Assembly (NCBI GenBank): GCA_027365725.1
Contig: DAHXMA010000012.1
Coordinates: forward strand, 1 to 50,487
Source: Microcaldota archaeon
Lineage (GTDB): Archaea; Micrarchaeota; Micrarchaeia; Micrarchaeales; CABMGC01
DNA: 50,487 nt
Reading direction: 5' to 3'
Within the stretch, counting starts at the first letter, position 1; the number at the start of each line of letters is the position of its first letter. A program made the translations under genes and the position numbers. The notes beneath the pieces are model-generated. The model saw only the letters and a program-made list of their open reading frames with translations. It did not search any database and was not told where the DNA came from. Of this stretch, positions 42,688 through 50,487 are shown piece by piece.

Positions 42688-43788
42688 TTGCGGTTTTCAG
42701 CATCAATAATAGGGGCAGGTACTGCAGGCCTTATTTCGGCAAGGGAGCTTGCAAAGCGCGGGATAGACGCCGAAGTTTATGACCAGAAGGCAGTCCCGGG
42801 ACTTCCGGTTAGGGCTTCTGGTATAGTGTCGTTCTCTGGCATTGATTCGCTTGGTATAGAATATTCGAGCTGTATGACGAACAGGCTTTATGGCGCCACG
42901 ATACACGCTGGGGGAAGGAGCCTTAGAATACGTTCAAGAAATCCGGTTGCAGCAGTACTTGATAGGCATAAACTCAATGAAAAGTGCATTGACGATGCAC
43001 AGGCCGCAGGCGCAAAGGTAAATTTGGGGCGGAGAGTTGTTGGGGCTGACCTTGATAGGATGGCAAATGGCGGGGTTGTGATTGGCGCTGACGGAGCTCT
43101 GTCAGCAACTGCAAGGCATTTTGGGCTTGGGGAGATTGGGAAAATAACACTGACATACAAGGCAGTATTTAATGTAGACGTGCAGGATCCGGGAATGGTT
43201 GACCTGTTCTTTGACAGGAAAGAATACCCTGGCCTGTTTGCGTGGCTGTGCCCGAATGACAAGGACCTGCTTGAGGTAGGCGTGGGCATAACATCCAAAA
43301 ACACAAATGCCAAGGCGGCATATCGTAAACTGCTCAGGGACAAGCGCGTTGGCGAAATTTTGGGCAATGCAAAGGCAATAGACGAAAACGCGTCAATAAT
43401 TCCGATGAGGCTAAGGGGAAGGATAGTTGACGCCAAAAGAAAGGTGCTGCTTGTGGGGGATGCGGCAGGGCAGGTCAAGGCAGCTACTGGAGGCGGGATT
43501 GTTTATGGGGGAAATGCAGCGCTTATTGCCGCTGACACTATAGCAAAATATTATGAGACAGGATATGGACTTCGTGAATATGAAGCAAGGTACAGGAAGG
43601 CATATGGATTTGACATGCTGCTCCATTCCGCTATAAACAGGCTTTATTCTGCAGTTGGAACTTACCCGATGGGAACTGCCCTGATGATGATGGAAAGACT
43701 TGGTATTGGAGGTTTTCTTTCCGAGTACGGGGACATGGACAGCCCAAGCCTAATCCTCAGGCGGTTTTTCCTTAGGAAGTTCGCCTGA
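42688..43788 (+). CDS. Geranylgeranyl reductase family flavoprotein
   Basis: 366 residues. Visible are the FAD-binding IIGAGTAGLISARELAKRG, GADGALSATAR and the second FAD motif VLLVGDAAGQVKAATGGGI, typical of archaeal geranylgeranyl reductases that saturate the isoprenoid chains of membrane lipids. The start is TTG (no ATG fits before the Rossmann strand), close to the start predicted from an AT-rich TATA region at about 42651-42660. Quinone or other isoprenoid substrates are possible alternatives. It overlaps the convergent downstream gene by 39 bp. Confidence 0.88.
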   Translation: MRFSASIIGAGTAGLISARELAKRGIDAEVYDQKAVPGLPVRASGIVSFSGIDSLGIEYSSCMTNRLYGATIHAGGRSLRIRSRNPVAAVLDRHKLNEKCIDDAQAAGAKVNLGRRVVGADLDRMANGGVVIGADGALSATARHFGLGEIGKITLTYKAVFNVDVQDPGMVDLFFDRKEYPGLFAWLCPNDKDLLEVGVGITSKNTNAKAAYRKLLRDKRVGEILGNAKAIDENASIIPMRLRGRIVDAKRKVLLVGDAAGQVKAATGGGIVYGGNAALIAADTIAKYYETGYGLREYEARYRKAYGFDMLLHSAINRLYSAVGTYPMGTALMMMERLGIGGFLSEYGDMDSPSLILRRFFLRKFA

Positions 43789-44283
43789 CTTTGCCTGGGC
43801 AAGTGCCTTTTTTGCCATTTCCTCCCTGATCTTGAGTTCCTTATTTATGCGCTCTAGGTCCTCTCCCTTTAGCACCTTGGTGAGAATATACCTGGAATAG
43901 TCCATTGATATCTGGGAAAGACTCAGAAGGAGCGTGTTGAGGTGTCCCGCCTTTATGACATAGTCGCCCTGTGGCTTTAGCACTTCTATTGCGACCGGGG
44001 ACAGGTTAAATACGACGTTTATAAGAGCGCCAAGGTCATTGAAGAGCACAGTGACAATGGCGTTTGTTGAGTACGTTCCGTCAATCAGAATTGGGTTGTC
44101 TATGCTGCCAAAGCCATACATCACCCCTGGGGACTTAAGCAGCCTCTCATTTACAAGGTCTGACATTAGCGGCTGCAACTCTTCACTGTCCTTGCTCTGC
44201 ATGTCAAAATACAGTTTGGCAAGTATGCCTCCTTTGCGTATCGCCTTTTCTGTGATCTCATTGACCTCGTTTTTTTGTGGCAT
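43750..44283 (-). CDS. Hypothetical protein, last gene of the mcm-hisS operon
   Basis: 177 residues. The N-terminal helix (KNEVNEITEKAIRKGGILAK) is followed by a mixed domain with GVMYGFGSIDNPILIDGTY and VLFNDLGALINVVF, a Leu/Ser-rich helix and a charged C-terminal coiled coil (LERINKELKIREEMAKKALA). I cannot assign a function. Its start ATG touches the hisS stop (TAAATG), so translation is coupled. Its 3' end overlaps the convergent reductase gene by 39 bp. Confidence 0.75.
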   Translation of the reverse strand: MPQKNEVNEITEKAIRKGGILAKLYFDMQSKDSEELQPLMSDLVNERLLKSPGVMYGFGSIDNPILIDGTYSTNAIVTVLFNDLGALINVVFNLSPVAIEVLKPQGDYVIKAGHLNTLLLSLSQISMDYSRYILTKVLKGEDLERINKELKIREEMAKKALAQAKSGELPKEKPPED

Positions 44284-45591
44284 TTACTCGCCTTTGATCT
44301 TTGATATTGCGGCCTGGATTTCTAAAAGCTCCTCCTGGCCGGACTGCATGTCGCGCAGATTCACCTTTCCTTGCGCTATCTCGCGGCTTCCTACTATTGC
44401 AACGTATCTTATTCCAAGCGAATTTGCGTAATCAAGCTGCTTTGATACGCCTTTTTCGGACACGCTTAGGTCCGTGTATATGCCTGCATTTCGCATGGCT
44501 TTTGATGCAGATACTGCATAATCAATGCTTTGTTCGCCTATGGGGGCAATGAGCACTTTTGAGTATGTCTTGAGCTTTGAGTAGCTTTCCTGCAGGTCGA
44601 ATATCCTGCTTATGCCAATTGAGAATCCCACTGCCGGCAGGTTCGATTTTGAATACATTCCTATAAGCCCGTCATATCTGCCTCCTGAGGCTATGGAAGG
44701 GAGCCTCTTGCCTTCCTGGCTTATTATAACCTCCCAGACAAAGCCGGTGTAGTAGTCCATTCCCCTTGCAAGGGACAGGTCAACGGCCACCTTGCCGGAC
44801 AGGTCAGCCTTGCCGAGCAGGGAAAGAAGAGATTTCATCTTTTGCGCCTCTTGCTTTGCCGGGTCTATCTCCATCTCCAGCTTCTCAAGCTTCTCGTCGT
44901 TGGTCGCCTTCATGTTCATGAATGATATCATTTCCTGGGCATCATTTTCCTGCATTCCCAGCTGCTTGAGCCCGTCGACCGTTTCGCTTACGCTTGTCTT
45001 GTGCATCTTGTCTATTAACCGTATGGCAGCGATGGTTTTTGGCTCTGGTACGTGGAAATGGCCTACGATTGCATTAAGTATCGGCCTGCTGTTTATTAGC
45101 AGCATGGCGGTGCTTACGCCTATTGAGTCTATGGCATCCATTGTTGCGGATATGCACTCGAAGTCGCTTAACTGCGAGGCGCTGCCGACAATATCGACGT
45201 CTGCCTGTATGAACTCCCTGGAGCGCATGTGCTGCGGTTCGTCCCTGCGCCAGACAGTGCCTATCTGGTATCTCCTGAAAGGCAGCGGTATGTCCTTGTT
45301 CATTGACATATAGCGCGCAAGAGGCACGGTAAAGTCAAAGCGTAGGGCGGATTCCTTGCCCTCTATGAAATACATCTCCTTTGTCTGCTCCTCGCCATAT
45401 GCTTTAGCTGACAGAACCTCTGATTTTTCTATGGAAGGTGTTATTATTGGGGAAAACCCGTGCCTCTTAAACACCTCTTCCACGACTGAGAGCATATTGT
45501 TAAGGCGTATGGCGTCATGCGTGCCAAAATCCCTTGTGCCGCGGGGTATGTCTAGCGGGCTTGTGCCTGTAGCTTTTATGGCCATCGGCAT
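44284..45591 (-). CDS. hisS: Histidyl-tRNA synthetase
   Basis: 435 residues, class II synthetase. Visible are PRGTRDFGTHD at the N-terminus, EMYFIEGKESALRFDFT, motif 2 FRRYQIGTVWRRDEPQ, the histidine-specific LARGMDYYTGFVWEV and motif 3 AVGFSIGISRIFDL. It is in the operon, 6 nt after trxA. A second ATG two codons in is an alternative start. Normal length, no odd features. Confidence 0.97.
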   Translation of the reverse strand: MPMAIKATGTSPLDIPRGTRDFGTHDAIRLNNMLSVVEEVFKRHGFSPIITPSIEKSEVLSAKAYGEEQTKEMYFIEGKESALRFDFTVPLARYMSMNKDIPLPFRRYQIGTVWRRDEPQHMRSREFIQADVDIVGSASQLSDFECISATMDAIDSIGVSTAMLLINSRPILNAIVGHFHVPEPKTIAAIRLIDKMHKTSVSETVDGLKQLGMQENDAQEMISFMNMKATNDEKLEKLEMEIDPAKQEAQKMKSLLSLLGKADLSGKVAVDLSLARGMDYYTGFVWEVIISQEGKRLPSIASGGRYDGLIGMYSKSNLPAVGFSIGISRIFDLQESYSKLKTYSKVLIAPIGEQSIDYAVSASKAMRNAGIYTDLSVSEKGVSKQLDYANSLGIRYVAIVGSREIAQGKVNLRDMQSGQEELLEIQAAISKIKGE

Positions 45592-45597
45592 CAGCGC

Positions 45598-45912
45598 TCA
45601 GAGATTCTTATCGAGCCATTTCTTAAAAGAGTCCTTTGGAAGGGCGCCGACAGACATTGCCTTTACCTCCCCGTTCTGAAACAGCAGGACAGTTGGTATG
45701 CTCATTATGTTGTACTTTGCGGCTATCTCGTTGTTTTCGTCGGTATTTAGCTTGCCGAACTTGGCCTTTTTTTCATAGGATTTTGATACTTCGTCTATTA
45801 TTGGAGAAAAGATACGGCAGGGTCCGCACCAAGCCGCCCAGAAGTCCACAACCACAGGCGTACTTGAGCTCAGCACTTCCTTATCGAAATTTTCTTTTGT
45901 TAGTTCCAGCAT
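45598..45912 (-). CDS. trxA: Thioredoxin
   Basis: 104 residues from ATG 45912; the ORF-track GTG at 45921 lies in the end of the upstream gene. Visible are the active site AAWCGPCRIF, FGKLNTDENN and the cis-proline loop SIPTVLLFQNG. General dithiol reductant. One base separates the presenilin-like stop from this ATG, so the genes are coupled. No thioredoxin reductase is in the window. Confidence 0.95.
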   Translation of the reverse strand: MLELTKENFDKEVLSSSTPVVVDFWAAWCGPCRIFSPIIDEVSKSYEKKAKFGKLNTDENNEIAAKYNIMSIPTVLLFQNGEVKAMSVGALPKDSFKKWLDKNL

Positions 45913-45913
45913 T

Positions 45914-46978
45914 TTAACCACTAGTATGTGTTTTGTTTTTTAAGGAATATAAACTTTTGGGACTGCCGCGGGCGCCGCGCCGGGGCGCAGGCTCGCCTTT
46001 GCGCAGCTTATTGTAAAGGACAAGCAGGGTTATTGCAGACACTGCAAGGAAGCCGAGCCAGATATGGTATGCCTGGAAGTCGCTTATGGCGAAAACAATT
46101 GCCAGTGAGATGTTTATGAAAGCGAAAAGAGGAGGTATTGCAGGAAGTGCCACCCTGTATCTCTTTAGCAGGTACATGGTGAACACCATTCCGCAAATTG
46201 CACCGATTATCACAAGCACTGCATCGAAGATGCTTAGCAGGCTTATGTAAATGCTCACTGCAAGCATCAGCGGCATCGCAAGGTCGCCGCTGCCCAGCTG
46301 CACCTGCGACACTATTGGGTATATCCTCTGGCGTATAAGGCTGCGCAGCTGTGGGTCCTTGGCGTGTTTGCTTTGGTCCGCTTTCTTGTAGTCAAGTATG
46401 TCGCGTTTTGATAGGTATGCGCCGGGTATTGCCTCTACGTCGGTTGACCCTATCAGGAAAGCCATGTTCCTTGCGGAGATTGCCTGGGCCATTGATATCA
46501 TGTGCTTTGTTACGAACACTGCGATGTAATCATACACGGCTATTAGCATCATTAGGAAATACGCAAGATAGAATCCGTTCAGCCCTATCAATATGCCCAC
46601 TCCGATGCTGGATGTGACTGCAATTAGGTTGCGCAGCTTGGGCCTGAGGTTCTTTGCTATTATGAGGGATATTGTGACAATCGCGGCAATGCCTAAGATA
46701 TAGTATTGGCTTGCCTGCGGGAACGCTGCGCTCAATATGGCGAATATCACAAAGCCTGTCGCAAGCATGACGACCAGGGCCTCCATTGCAGGGAACAGCA
46801 GCCTGCCGCTGTAGAACTTGAAGAAGAGTATCAATGCTGCCGCAACCACTATAATGTATACTGCATAGAATACCGCAGCCTCGAATGAATTTATCCCTGC
46901 GGAGCTGCTTTGGACATAGAACTGAAGGGCAGAGGTGGAATATATGGTTATGAGGAGCCCGGCAAACTGCACTATCAT
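45914..46978 (-). CDS. Presenilin/signal-peptide-peptidase-like intramembrane aspartyl protease
   Basis: 354 residues, nine or so hydrophobic segments. The three signatures of the family are in order: YDYIAVF, GSGDLAMP and ALPAIPPL (PAL-like). It should cleave transmembrane helices within the bilayer, for example leftover signal peptides. With ATG 46978 the first membrane segment is cut short; the frame is open back to the mcm stop and includes ERRIEARQLANIIVLF, which would supply a basic cap and the full helix, possibly from a CTG at 47029 with GGTG just upstream. It lies between mcm and trxA. Confidence 0.85.
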   Translation of the reverse strand: MIVQFAGLLITIYSTSALQFYVQSSSAGINSFEAAVFYAVYIIVVAAALILFFKFYSGRLLFPAMEALVVMLATGFVIFAILSAAFPQASQYYILGIAAIVTISLIIAKNLRPKLRNLIAVTSSIGVGILIGLNGFYLAYFLMMLIAVYDYIAVFVTKHMISMAQAISARNMAFLIGSTDVEAIPGAYLSKRDILDYKKADQSKHAKDPQLRSLIRQRIYPIVSQVQLGSGDLAMPLMLAVSIYISLLSIFDAVLVIIGAICGMVFTMYLLKRYRVALPAIPPLFAFINISLAIVFAISDFQAYHIWLGFLAVSAITLLVLYNKLRKGEPAPRRGARGSPKSLYSLKNKTHTSG

Positions 46979-47041
46979 GAACAGTACTATTATGTTTGCA
47001 AGCTGCCTTGCCTCTATGCGCCGCTCCAGAAAAACACCTGC

Positions 47042-49111
47042 TTATTCCTCTTCGTGCTTTACCATCTTATATGTTCCTGCTTTTGGCGAGTAGATGTCAC
47101 CTGTTTTTACAAGCTCGTCCATGTATTTTTCAGCTTCGTTGCGGCTTATTCCCTGCGCTTCGGCCTCGTCAAGTATTTTTGGGTACTGGGCGCCTGCGCC
47201 TTCGGAATCAAGCTTCTTTATTATTGATATTATTGAATTTATCTTGCTCACCTTCTCCTTGGGGAATCCTGTCATTATGCGGTCAATGTCTATCCTGCCG
47301 GAGGTGTCCACTGCCAATGTCTTGAACATGTGCTCGAAAAGGGATATTGCAAGCTCAGAGTCCTTCACATCTATGCTGGGGGAAAGCCTCGACTTTGCGC
47401 TTGCCTCTGCCATCCTCACCAGGCCCTCTATCTGCCTTGGCGTTATCGGGGTTGCGCCGGTCTTTATGCCCATGCGCCTTAGCCCTATGTAATAATCCTC
47501 TATCCTCTTGCTCGATTCGGGGGTCAGCCGGGGTACAACGTTCCTCTTTGCATATGCTATGTATTTCCTTAGTATTTCTGGGCTCACCGGCGGCGCCTGA
47601 ACCTGCATATATTCTGTAATGCCGGAAACCTGGGCGCCTGCGGCCTCATGCTGCGCGAGTATGTGCCTTGCTATTGACTTGTCCTGCTCCTCGTCCATTA
47701 TATCCTGTATTGGGAATATCAAATCGAACCTTGACAGCAGCGCAGGAGATATGTTGAACTGCTCCGCCGGGTATGCGGCCTTGTCGAACCTGCCGAATTT
47801 CGGGTTGGCTGCAGCTAGGACCGAGGTTTTTGCTGAAAACCTTGCGACTATACCGGCTTTTGCTACGCTAATTGTCTGCGACTCGAGGGCTTCGAGTAGG
47901 GAGGATTTGTCATCCTCGCTTATCTTGTCGAATTCGTCTATGCTTACCTCTCCGCCTGATCCTAGGACAAGTGCGCCTGCCTTTAGGGTCCACCCTCCCT
48001 CTGAAAATTCATCCCTTTCTGCTGATGCTGTAAGCCCAGCAGATGTCGTAGATTTTCCGCTAACGTATATGCCTTTTGGCACTATTGCTGTTACGGCCTG
48101 CAGAAGCCTTGTTTTTGCGCTTCCTGGGTCGCCTATGAGAAGTATGTGTATGTCGCTTCTTATCTGGCCTCCGTCAACCAGCTTCTTGTCAGGCGTGCCG
48201 CCGAACAATTGCAGTGCCAGGGCCTGCTTTATCTCATCGTATCCGTAAATTGATGGCGCTATGGACTGGGAAACCTTGTCGAATATATTTGGGTCTTTTG
48301 ACATCTCTATTATTGCCTTCTGCTCTTCAGCGCTTATCTCAATCTCTGCGAATTCTTTCTGCTTCGGCTTCAGTGCCAGCGTGTCAAAATATGGGGTGAA
48401 CAGAACCTTGTCCTCCTTGCCTTTTGACGTTCTCCTTGGCCTTATCCTAAGTATGCCGGTTATGGAGACCCTGTCCCCAGGTATTATCGAATTCACCAGG
48501 TCGTCGTCCAGGACCACTTCGAGGTGCCATGTGGGTGTGCTGCCTCGCAGCCTTTCAAGTGGATCCTGCACTGCAAGTCGCTGCATGTTTATGAACTTTG
48601 ACTCGTTGTTGACCTGCTTAAGCGACCTGCGCTTGCAGTTTTGGCAGATTTCTGGTATTTCGTCGCGCTCAACTTTCACGTCTATCGTGTTTCCGCAAAA
48701 GGTGCACTTGAACTTTGCGGTTCGTACGCGGGGTATTATCTCCGAGCGCTTCACGACAAGCGAATCTAAAGTGAGCATCTTGCTTATGTGCTCTGAGCCC
48801 ACATCTTGTATAAGGGGCATTTGGGATTCTGACCCGAAGAATCTTGCATACACAGGTTCCCTGGCGTCGGCATTAGGGTTGAGCTTTGCTAGGGCGGAAT
48901 GGGCTACTGGCAGCATGGAGTCCGGGTTTTCCCCAAGTTCCCTTGCAAGGTCTATGTCGTATTTCTCCAGGTCCTTTATGTCTATAAGCACACTCCTTTT
49001 CTTTGGATAGCTTATGTACATGTCGTTTATCTGGTCTATGTAGTAGGAATTGAAGAATTCGGCAAACTTGTCCTCAAATGTGCTATACGTAACTGCATCC
49101 ATAACCTCCAT
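47042..49111 (-). CDS. mcm: MCM replicative helicase
   Basis: 689 residues from ATG 49111. The ORF-track GTG at 49144 is too close to the TATA box (about 49156-49163). N-terminal DNA-binding domain with a zinc ribbon (CTFCGNTIDV and CQNCKRR), then the AAA+ domain with Walker A GDPGSAKTRL, Walker B SIDEFDK, sensor 1 AAANPKFG and the arginine finger LLSRFDLIF, and a C-terminal winged helix. It unwinds DNA at replication forks. First gene of a five-gene minus-strand operon; GINS and primase genes, often nearby in other archaea, are absent from this window. Confidence 0.97.
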   Translation of the reverse strand: MEVMDAVTYSTFEDKFAEFFNSYYIDQINDMYISYPKKRSVLIDIKDLEKYDIDLARELGENPDSMLPVAHSALAKLNPNADAREPVYARFFGSESQMPLIQDVGSEHISKMLTLDSLVVKRSEIIPRVRTAKFKCTFCGNTIDVKVERDEIPEICQNCKRRSLKQVNNESKFINMQRLAVQDPLERLRGSTPTWHLEVVLDDDLVNSIIPGDRVSITGILRIRPRRTSKGKEDKVLFTPYFDTLALKPKQKEFAEIEISAEEQKAIIEMSKDPNIFDKVSQSIAPSIYGYDEIKQALALQLFGGTPDKKLVDGGQIRSDIHILLIGDPGSAKTRLLQAVTAIVPKGIYVSGKSTTSAGLTASAERDEFSEGGWTLKAGALVLGSGGEVSIDEFDKISEDDKSSLLEALESQTISVAKAGIVARFSAKTSVLAAANPKFGRFDKAAYPAEQFNISPALLSRFDLIFPIQDIMDEEQDKSIARHILAQHEAAGAQVSGITEYMQVQAPPVSPEILRKYIAYAKRNVVPRLTPESSKRIEDYYIGLRRMGIKTGATPITPRQIEGLVRMAEASAKSRLSPSIDVKDSELAISLFEHMFKTLAVDTSGRIDIDRIMTGFPKEKVSKINSIISIIKKLDSEGAGAQYPKILDEAEAQGISRNEAEKYMDELVKTGDIYSPKAGTYKMVKHEEE

Positions 49112-49213
49112 ATCATCACTGCAAGAAGCAAGACCCTTATACACTATCTGCGAACAATATAAAAATTATCCTTAAATAATAGAATAGTGGAAGTAAGCTG
49201 ACACGGTGTATTT

Positions 49214-50487
49214 TTGGCAAAATTTTACATAACAACATCAATACCATACGTTAATGCAAGGCCGCATATAGGCCATGCCCTAGAATTTGTGCAGGCTGAT
49301 GCCATTGCCCGGTACAAGAAAATAAATGGCCATGGCGCGTTCCTTACCACCGGCACAGACGAGAACAGCCTCAAGAGCGTGATAAGCGCGCAGAAACTTG
49401 GCATCAGCGCAGAGGAGCTGTGCCGGTCAAATTCGAAGCTGTTCAAGGACATGTCTAGTGCGGTAGGGCTATCGTATGACGCATTTGTAAGGACATCGGT
49501 GGATAAGGAGCATATGAAGACTGTGCAGGAGTTTTGGGCGAAGTGCAGCGAAAGCGGGGACATCTACAAAAAGAAATATGGGGGACTGTACTGCGTTGGC
49601 TGCGAGCTCTTTTACACGGAAGGCGAGCTCATTGGCGGATTGTGCCCGGAGCACCATACAAAACCGGAGTTTGTTGAGGAGGAGAACTATTTTTTCAGGC
49701 TGTCAAAATACGAAAAGAGGGTCATGGATGCAATAGAAGGCAATGCAGTGCAAATACTGCCGCAGGAGAGAAGGGCGGAGGTCATAAACTTCATAAAATC
49801 CGGGCTTGAGGATTTCAGCGTCTCTAGGTCTGTTGAAAGGGCACATGGCTGGGGTCTGCACGTGCCTGGGGACGACACGCAGGTGATTTATGTGTGGTTT
49901 GATGCGCTTGTTAGTTACCTTACCGGCGCAGGGTTTAGCAGGGACAAGGATCTGTTCAGGAGGCTTTGGCCTGCAGACATTCACGTGATAGGGAAGGGGA
50001 TAGTAAGGTTCCATGCAGTTTATTGGATAGCGATGCTTATGTCTGCAGGAGTCGAGCTTCCAAAAAGCATACTTGTGCACGGCTATGTTACAGTAGATGG
50101 GCAGAAGATGAGCAAATCCATAGGCAATGTTGTTGATCCGATTGCAATTTCTGCAAAGTATGGGCAGGACGCAGTTAGATATTACCTGCTAAAGGAAATT
50201 TCAACGTTCCAGGATGGCGATTTCTCCGAAAAGGCTCTAAAGGATGCGCTAAACAACGAGCTTGCCGGAAACCTGGGAAATTTTATAAACAGGACTTTCA
50301 CGTTCATAGGCAGCAGGATGGGGGGCAGCATAAAGGAGCTTGAGATGGATGAGGGAAGGCTTGTGATTGATGAGGCAGGGAAGATCGCCGCGGAGGTGGA
50401 TGGGCTTATGGCACGGTGCCAACTGGGCATGGCCTTGATGAAGATAATGGAGATATCTAACATTGGCAATAGGTATTTGCAGAGCAA
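49214..50487 (+). CDS. metG: Methionyl-tRNA synthetase, 3' end cut by the window
   Basis: 424 codons visible. The ORF track does not list it because it runs off the end. TTG 49214 is taken as start because GGTG (49205-49208) lies 5 nt upstream and the frame reads AKFYITTSIPYVNARPHIGH at once. Visible are the HIGH box RPHIGH, TGTDENSLK, the zinc knuckle YCVGCELF with a distal CPEHH, EENYFFRLSKY, and KMSKS as GQKMSKSIGN. The knuckle and the DENSLK variant look like the short bacterial-type MetRS, not the long archaeal form with double CxxC knuckles. Confidence 0.94.
   Translation, partial: MAKFYITTSIPYVNARPHIGHALEFVQADAIARYKKINGHGAFLTTGTDENSLKSVISAQKLGISAEELCRSNSKLFKDMSSAVGLSYDAFVRTSVDKEHMKTVQEFWAKCSESGDIYKKKYGGLYCVGCELFYTEGELIGGLCPEHHTKPEFVEEENYFFRLSKYEKRVMDAIEGNAVQILPQERRAEVINFIKSGLEDFSVSRSVERAHGWGLHVPGDDTQVIYVWFDALVSYLTGAGFSRDKDLFRRLWPADIHVIGKGIVRFHAVYWIAMLMSAGVELPKSILVHGYVTVDGQKMSKSIGNVVDPIAISAKYGQDAVRYYLLKEISTFQDGDFSEKALKDALNNELAGNLGNFINRTFTFIGSRMGGSIKELEMDEGRLVIDEAGKIAAEVDGLMARCQLGMALMKIMEISNIGNRYLQS

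Overview
The window is archaeal chromosomal DNA, most likely from a small-genome DPANN lineage such as the Micrarchaeota (ARMAN-2-like). The archaeal assignment is firm: it has a split RNA polymerase operon (rpoH, rpoB'', rpoB', rpoA', rpoA''), MCM helicase, a thermosome, KEOPS subunits, AglB oligosaccharyltransferase, an archaeal FAD synthase, and ribosomal proteins eL14, eL34 and eL41. Promoters are TATA boxes about 25 bp upstream of starts. The lineage within Archaea is an inference from gene compactness, the number of ORFans and codon style (ATA, AGG); no marker in the window proves it. No CRISPR array, insertion sequence or integrase was seen.

Layout. 0-6.2 kb: the 3' part of a repeat-containing protein, then htpX-lemA, a small ORFan, cysS and a secreted protein. 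6.3-11.3 kb: rpl41e (absent from the ORF track) with ahcY, bud32-kae1, a HAD-type 5'-nucleotidase, trpS and tRNA-Gly(TCC). 11.3-19.4 kb: one 2707-residue surface protein with four copies of a lectin-like module, Ig-like repeats, a Thr-rich stalk and a C-terminal membrane anchor. 19.6-27.9 kb: an ORFan, an unusual 300 bp intergenic region, and the RNA polymerase operon. 27.9-33.5 kb: an aminotransferase and the archaeal adkA-EMC3-rpl34e-cmk-rpl14e block, interrupted between cmk and rpl14e by three unrecognised genes on the opposite strand. 33.7-38.2 kb: thermosome, a predicted membrane-bound winged-helix regulator with a large ectodomain, ribL and an ORFan. 38.3-43.8 kb: a GT4 glycosyltransferase with aglB, divergent from a geranylgeranyl reductase. 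43.7-49.1 kb: a tight minus-strand operon mcm - presenilin-like protease - thioredoxin - hisS - conserved hypothetical. 49.2 kb to the end: metG, cut by the window edge.

How the genes fit together. Most are housekeeping genes for translation (four aminoacyl-tRNA synthetases, three ribosomal proteins, KEOPS), transcription, replication and protein folding or turnover. A second theme is the cell surface: AglB and the GT4 enzyme could build and attach N-glycans, the reductase could make saturated archaeal lipids, and the giant protein, the 261-residue secreted protein and the ectodomain of the winged-helix regulator are plausible glycosylated clients, since all are rich in N-x-S/T sequons. The least explained parts are the giant surface protein, the three-gene island, the membrane-bound regulator and the region upstream of rpoH.

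Translation signals. Several starts carry GGTG or GGTGA a few bases upstream, matching the usual ATCACCTCC end of archaeal 16S rRNA, and others look leaderless. Several ORF-track starts (35343, 45921, 49144, 26841, 32306) were therefore moved to internal start codons.
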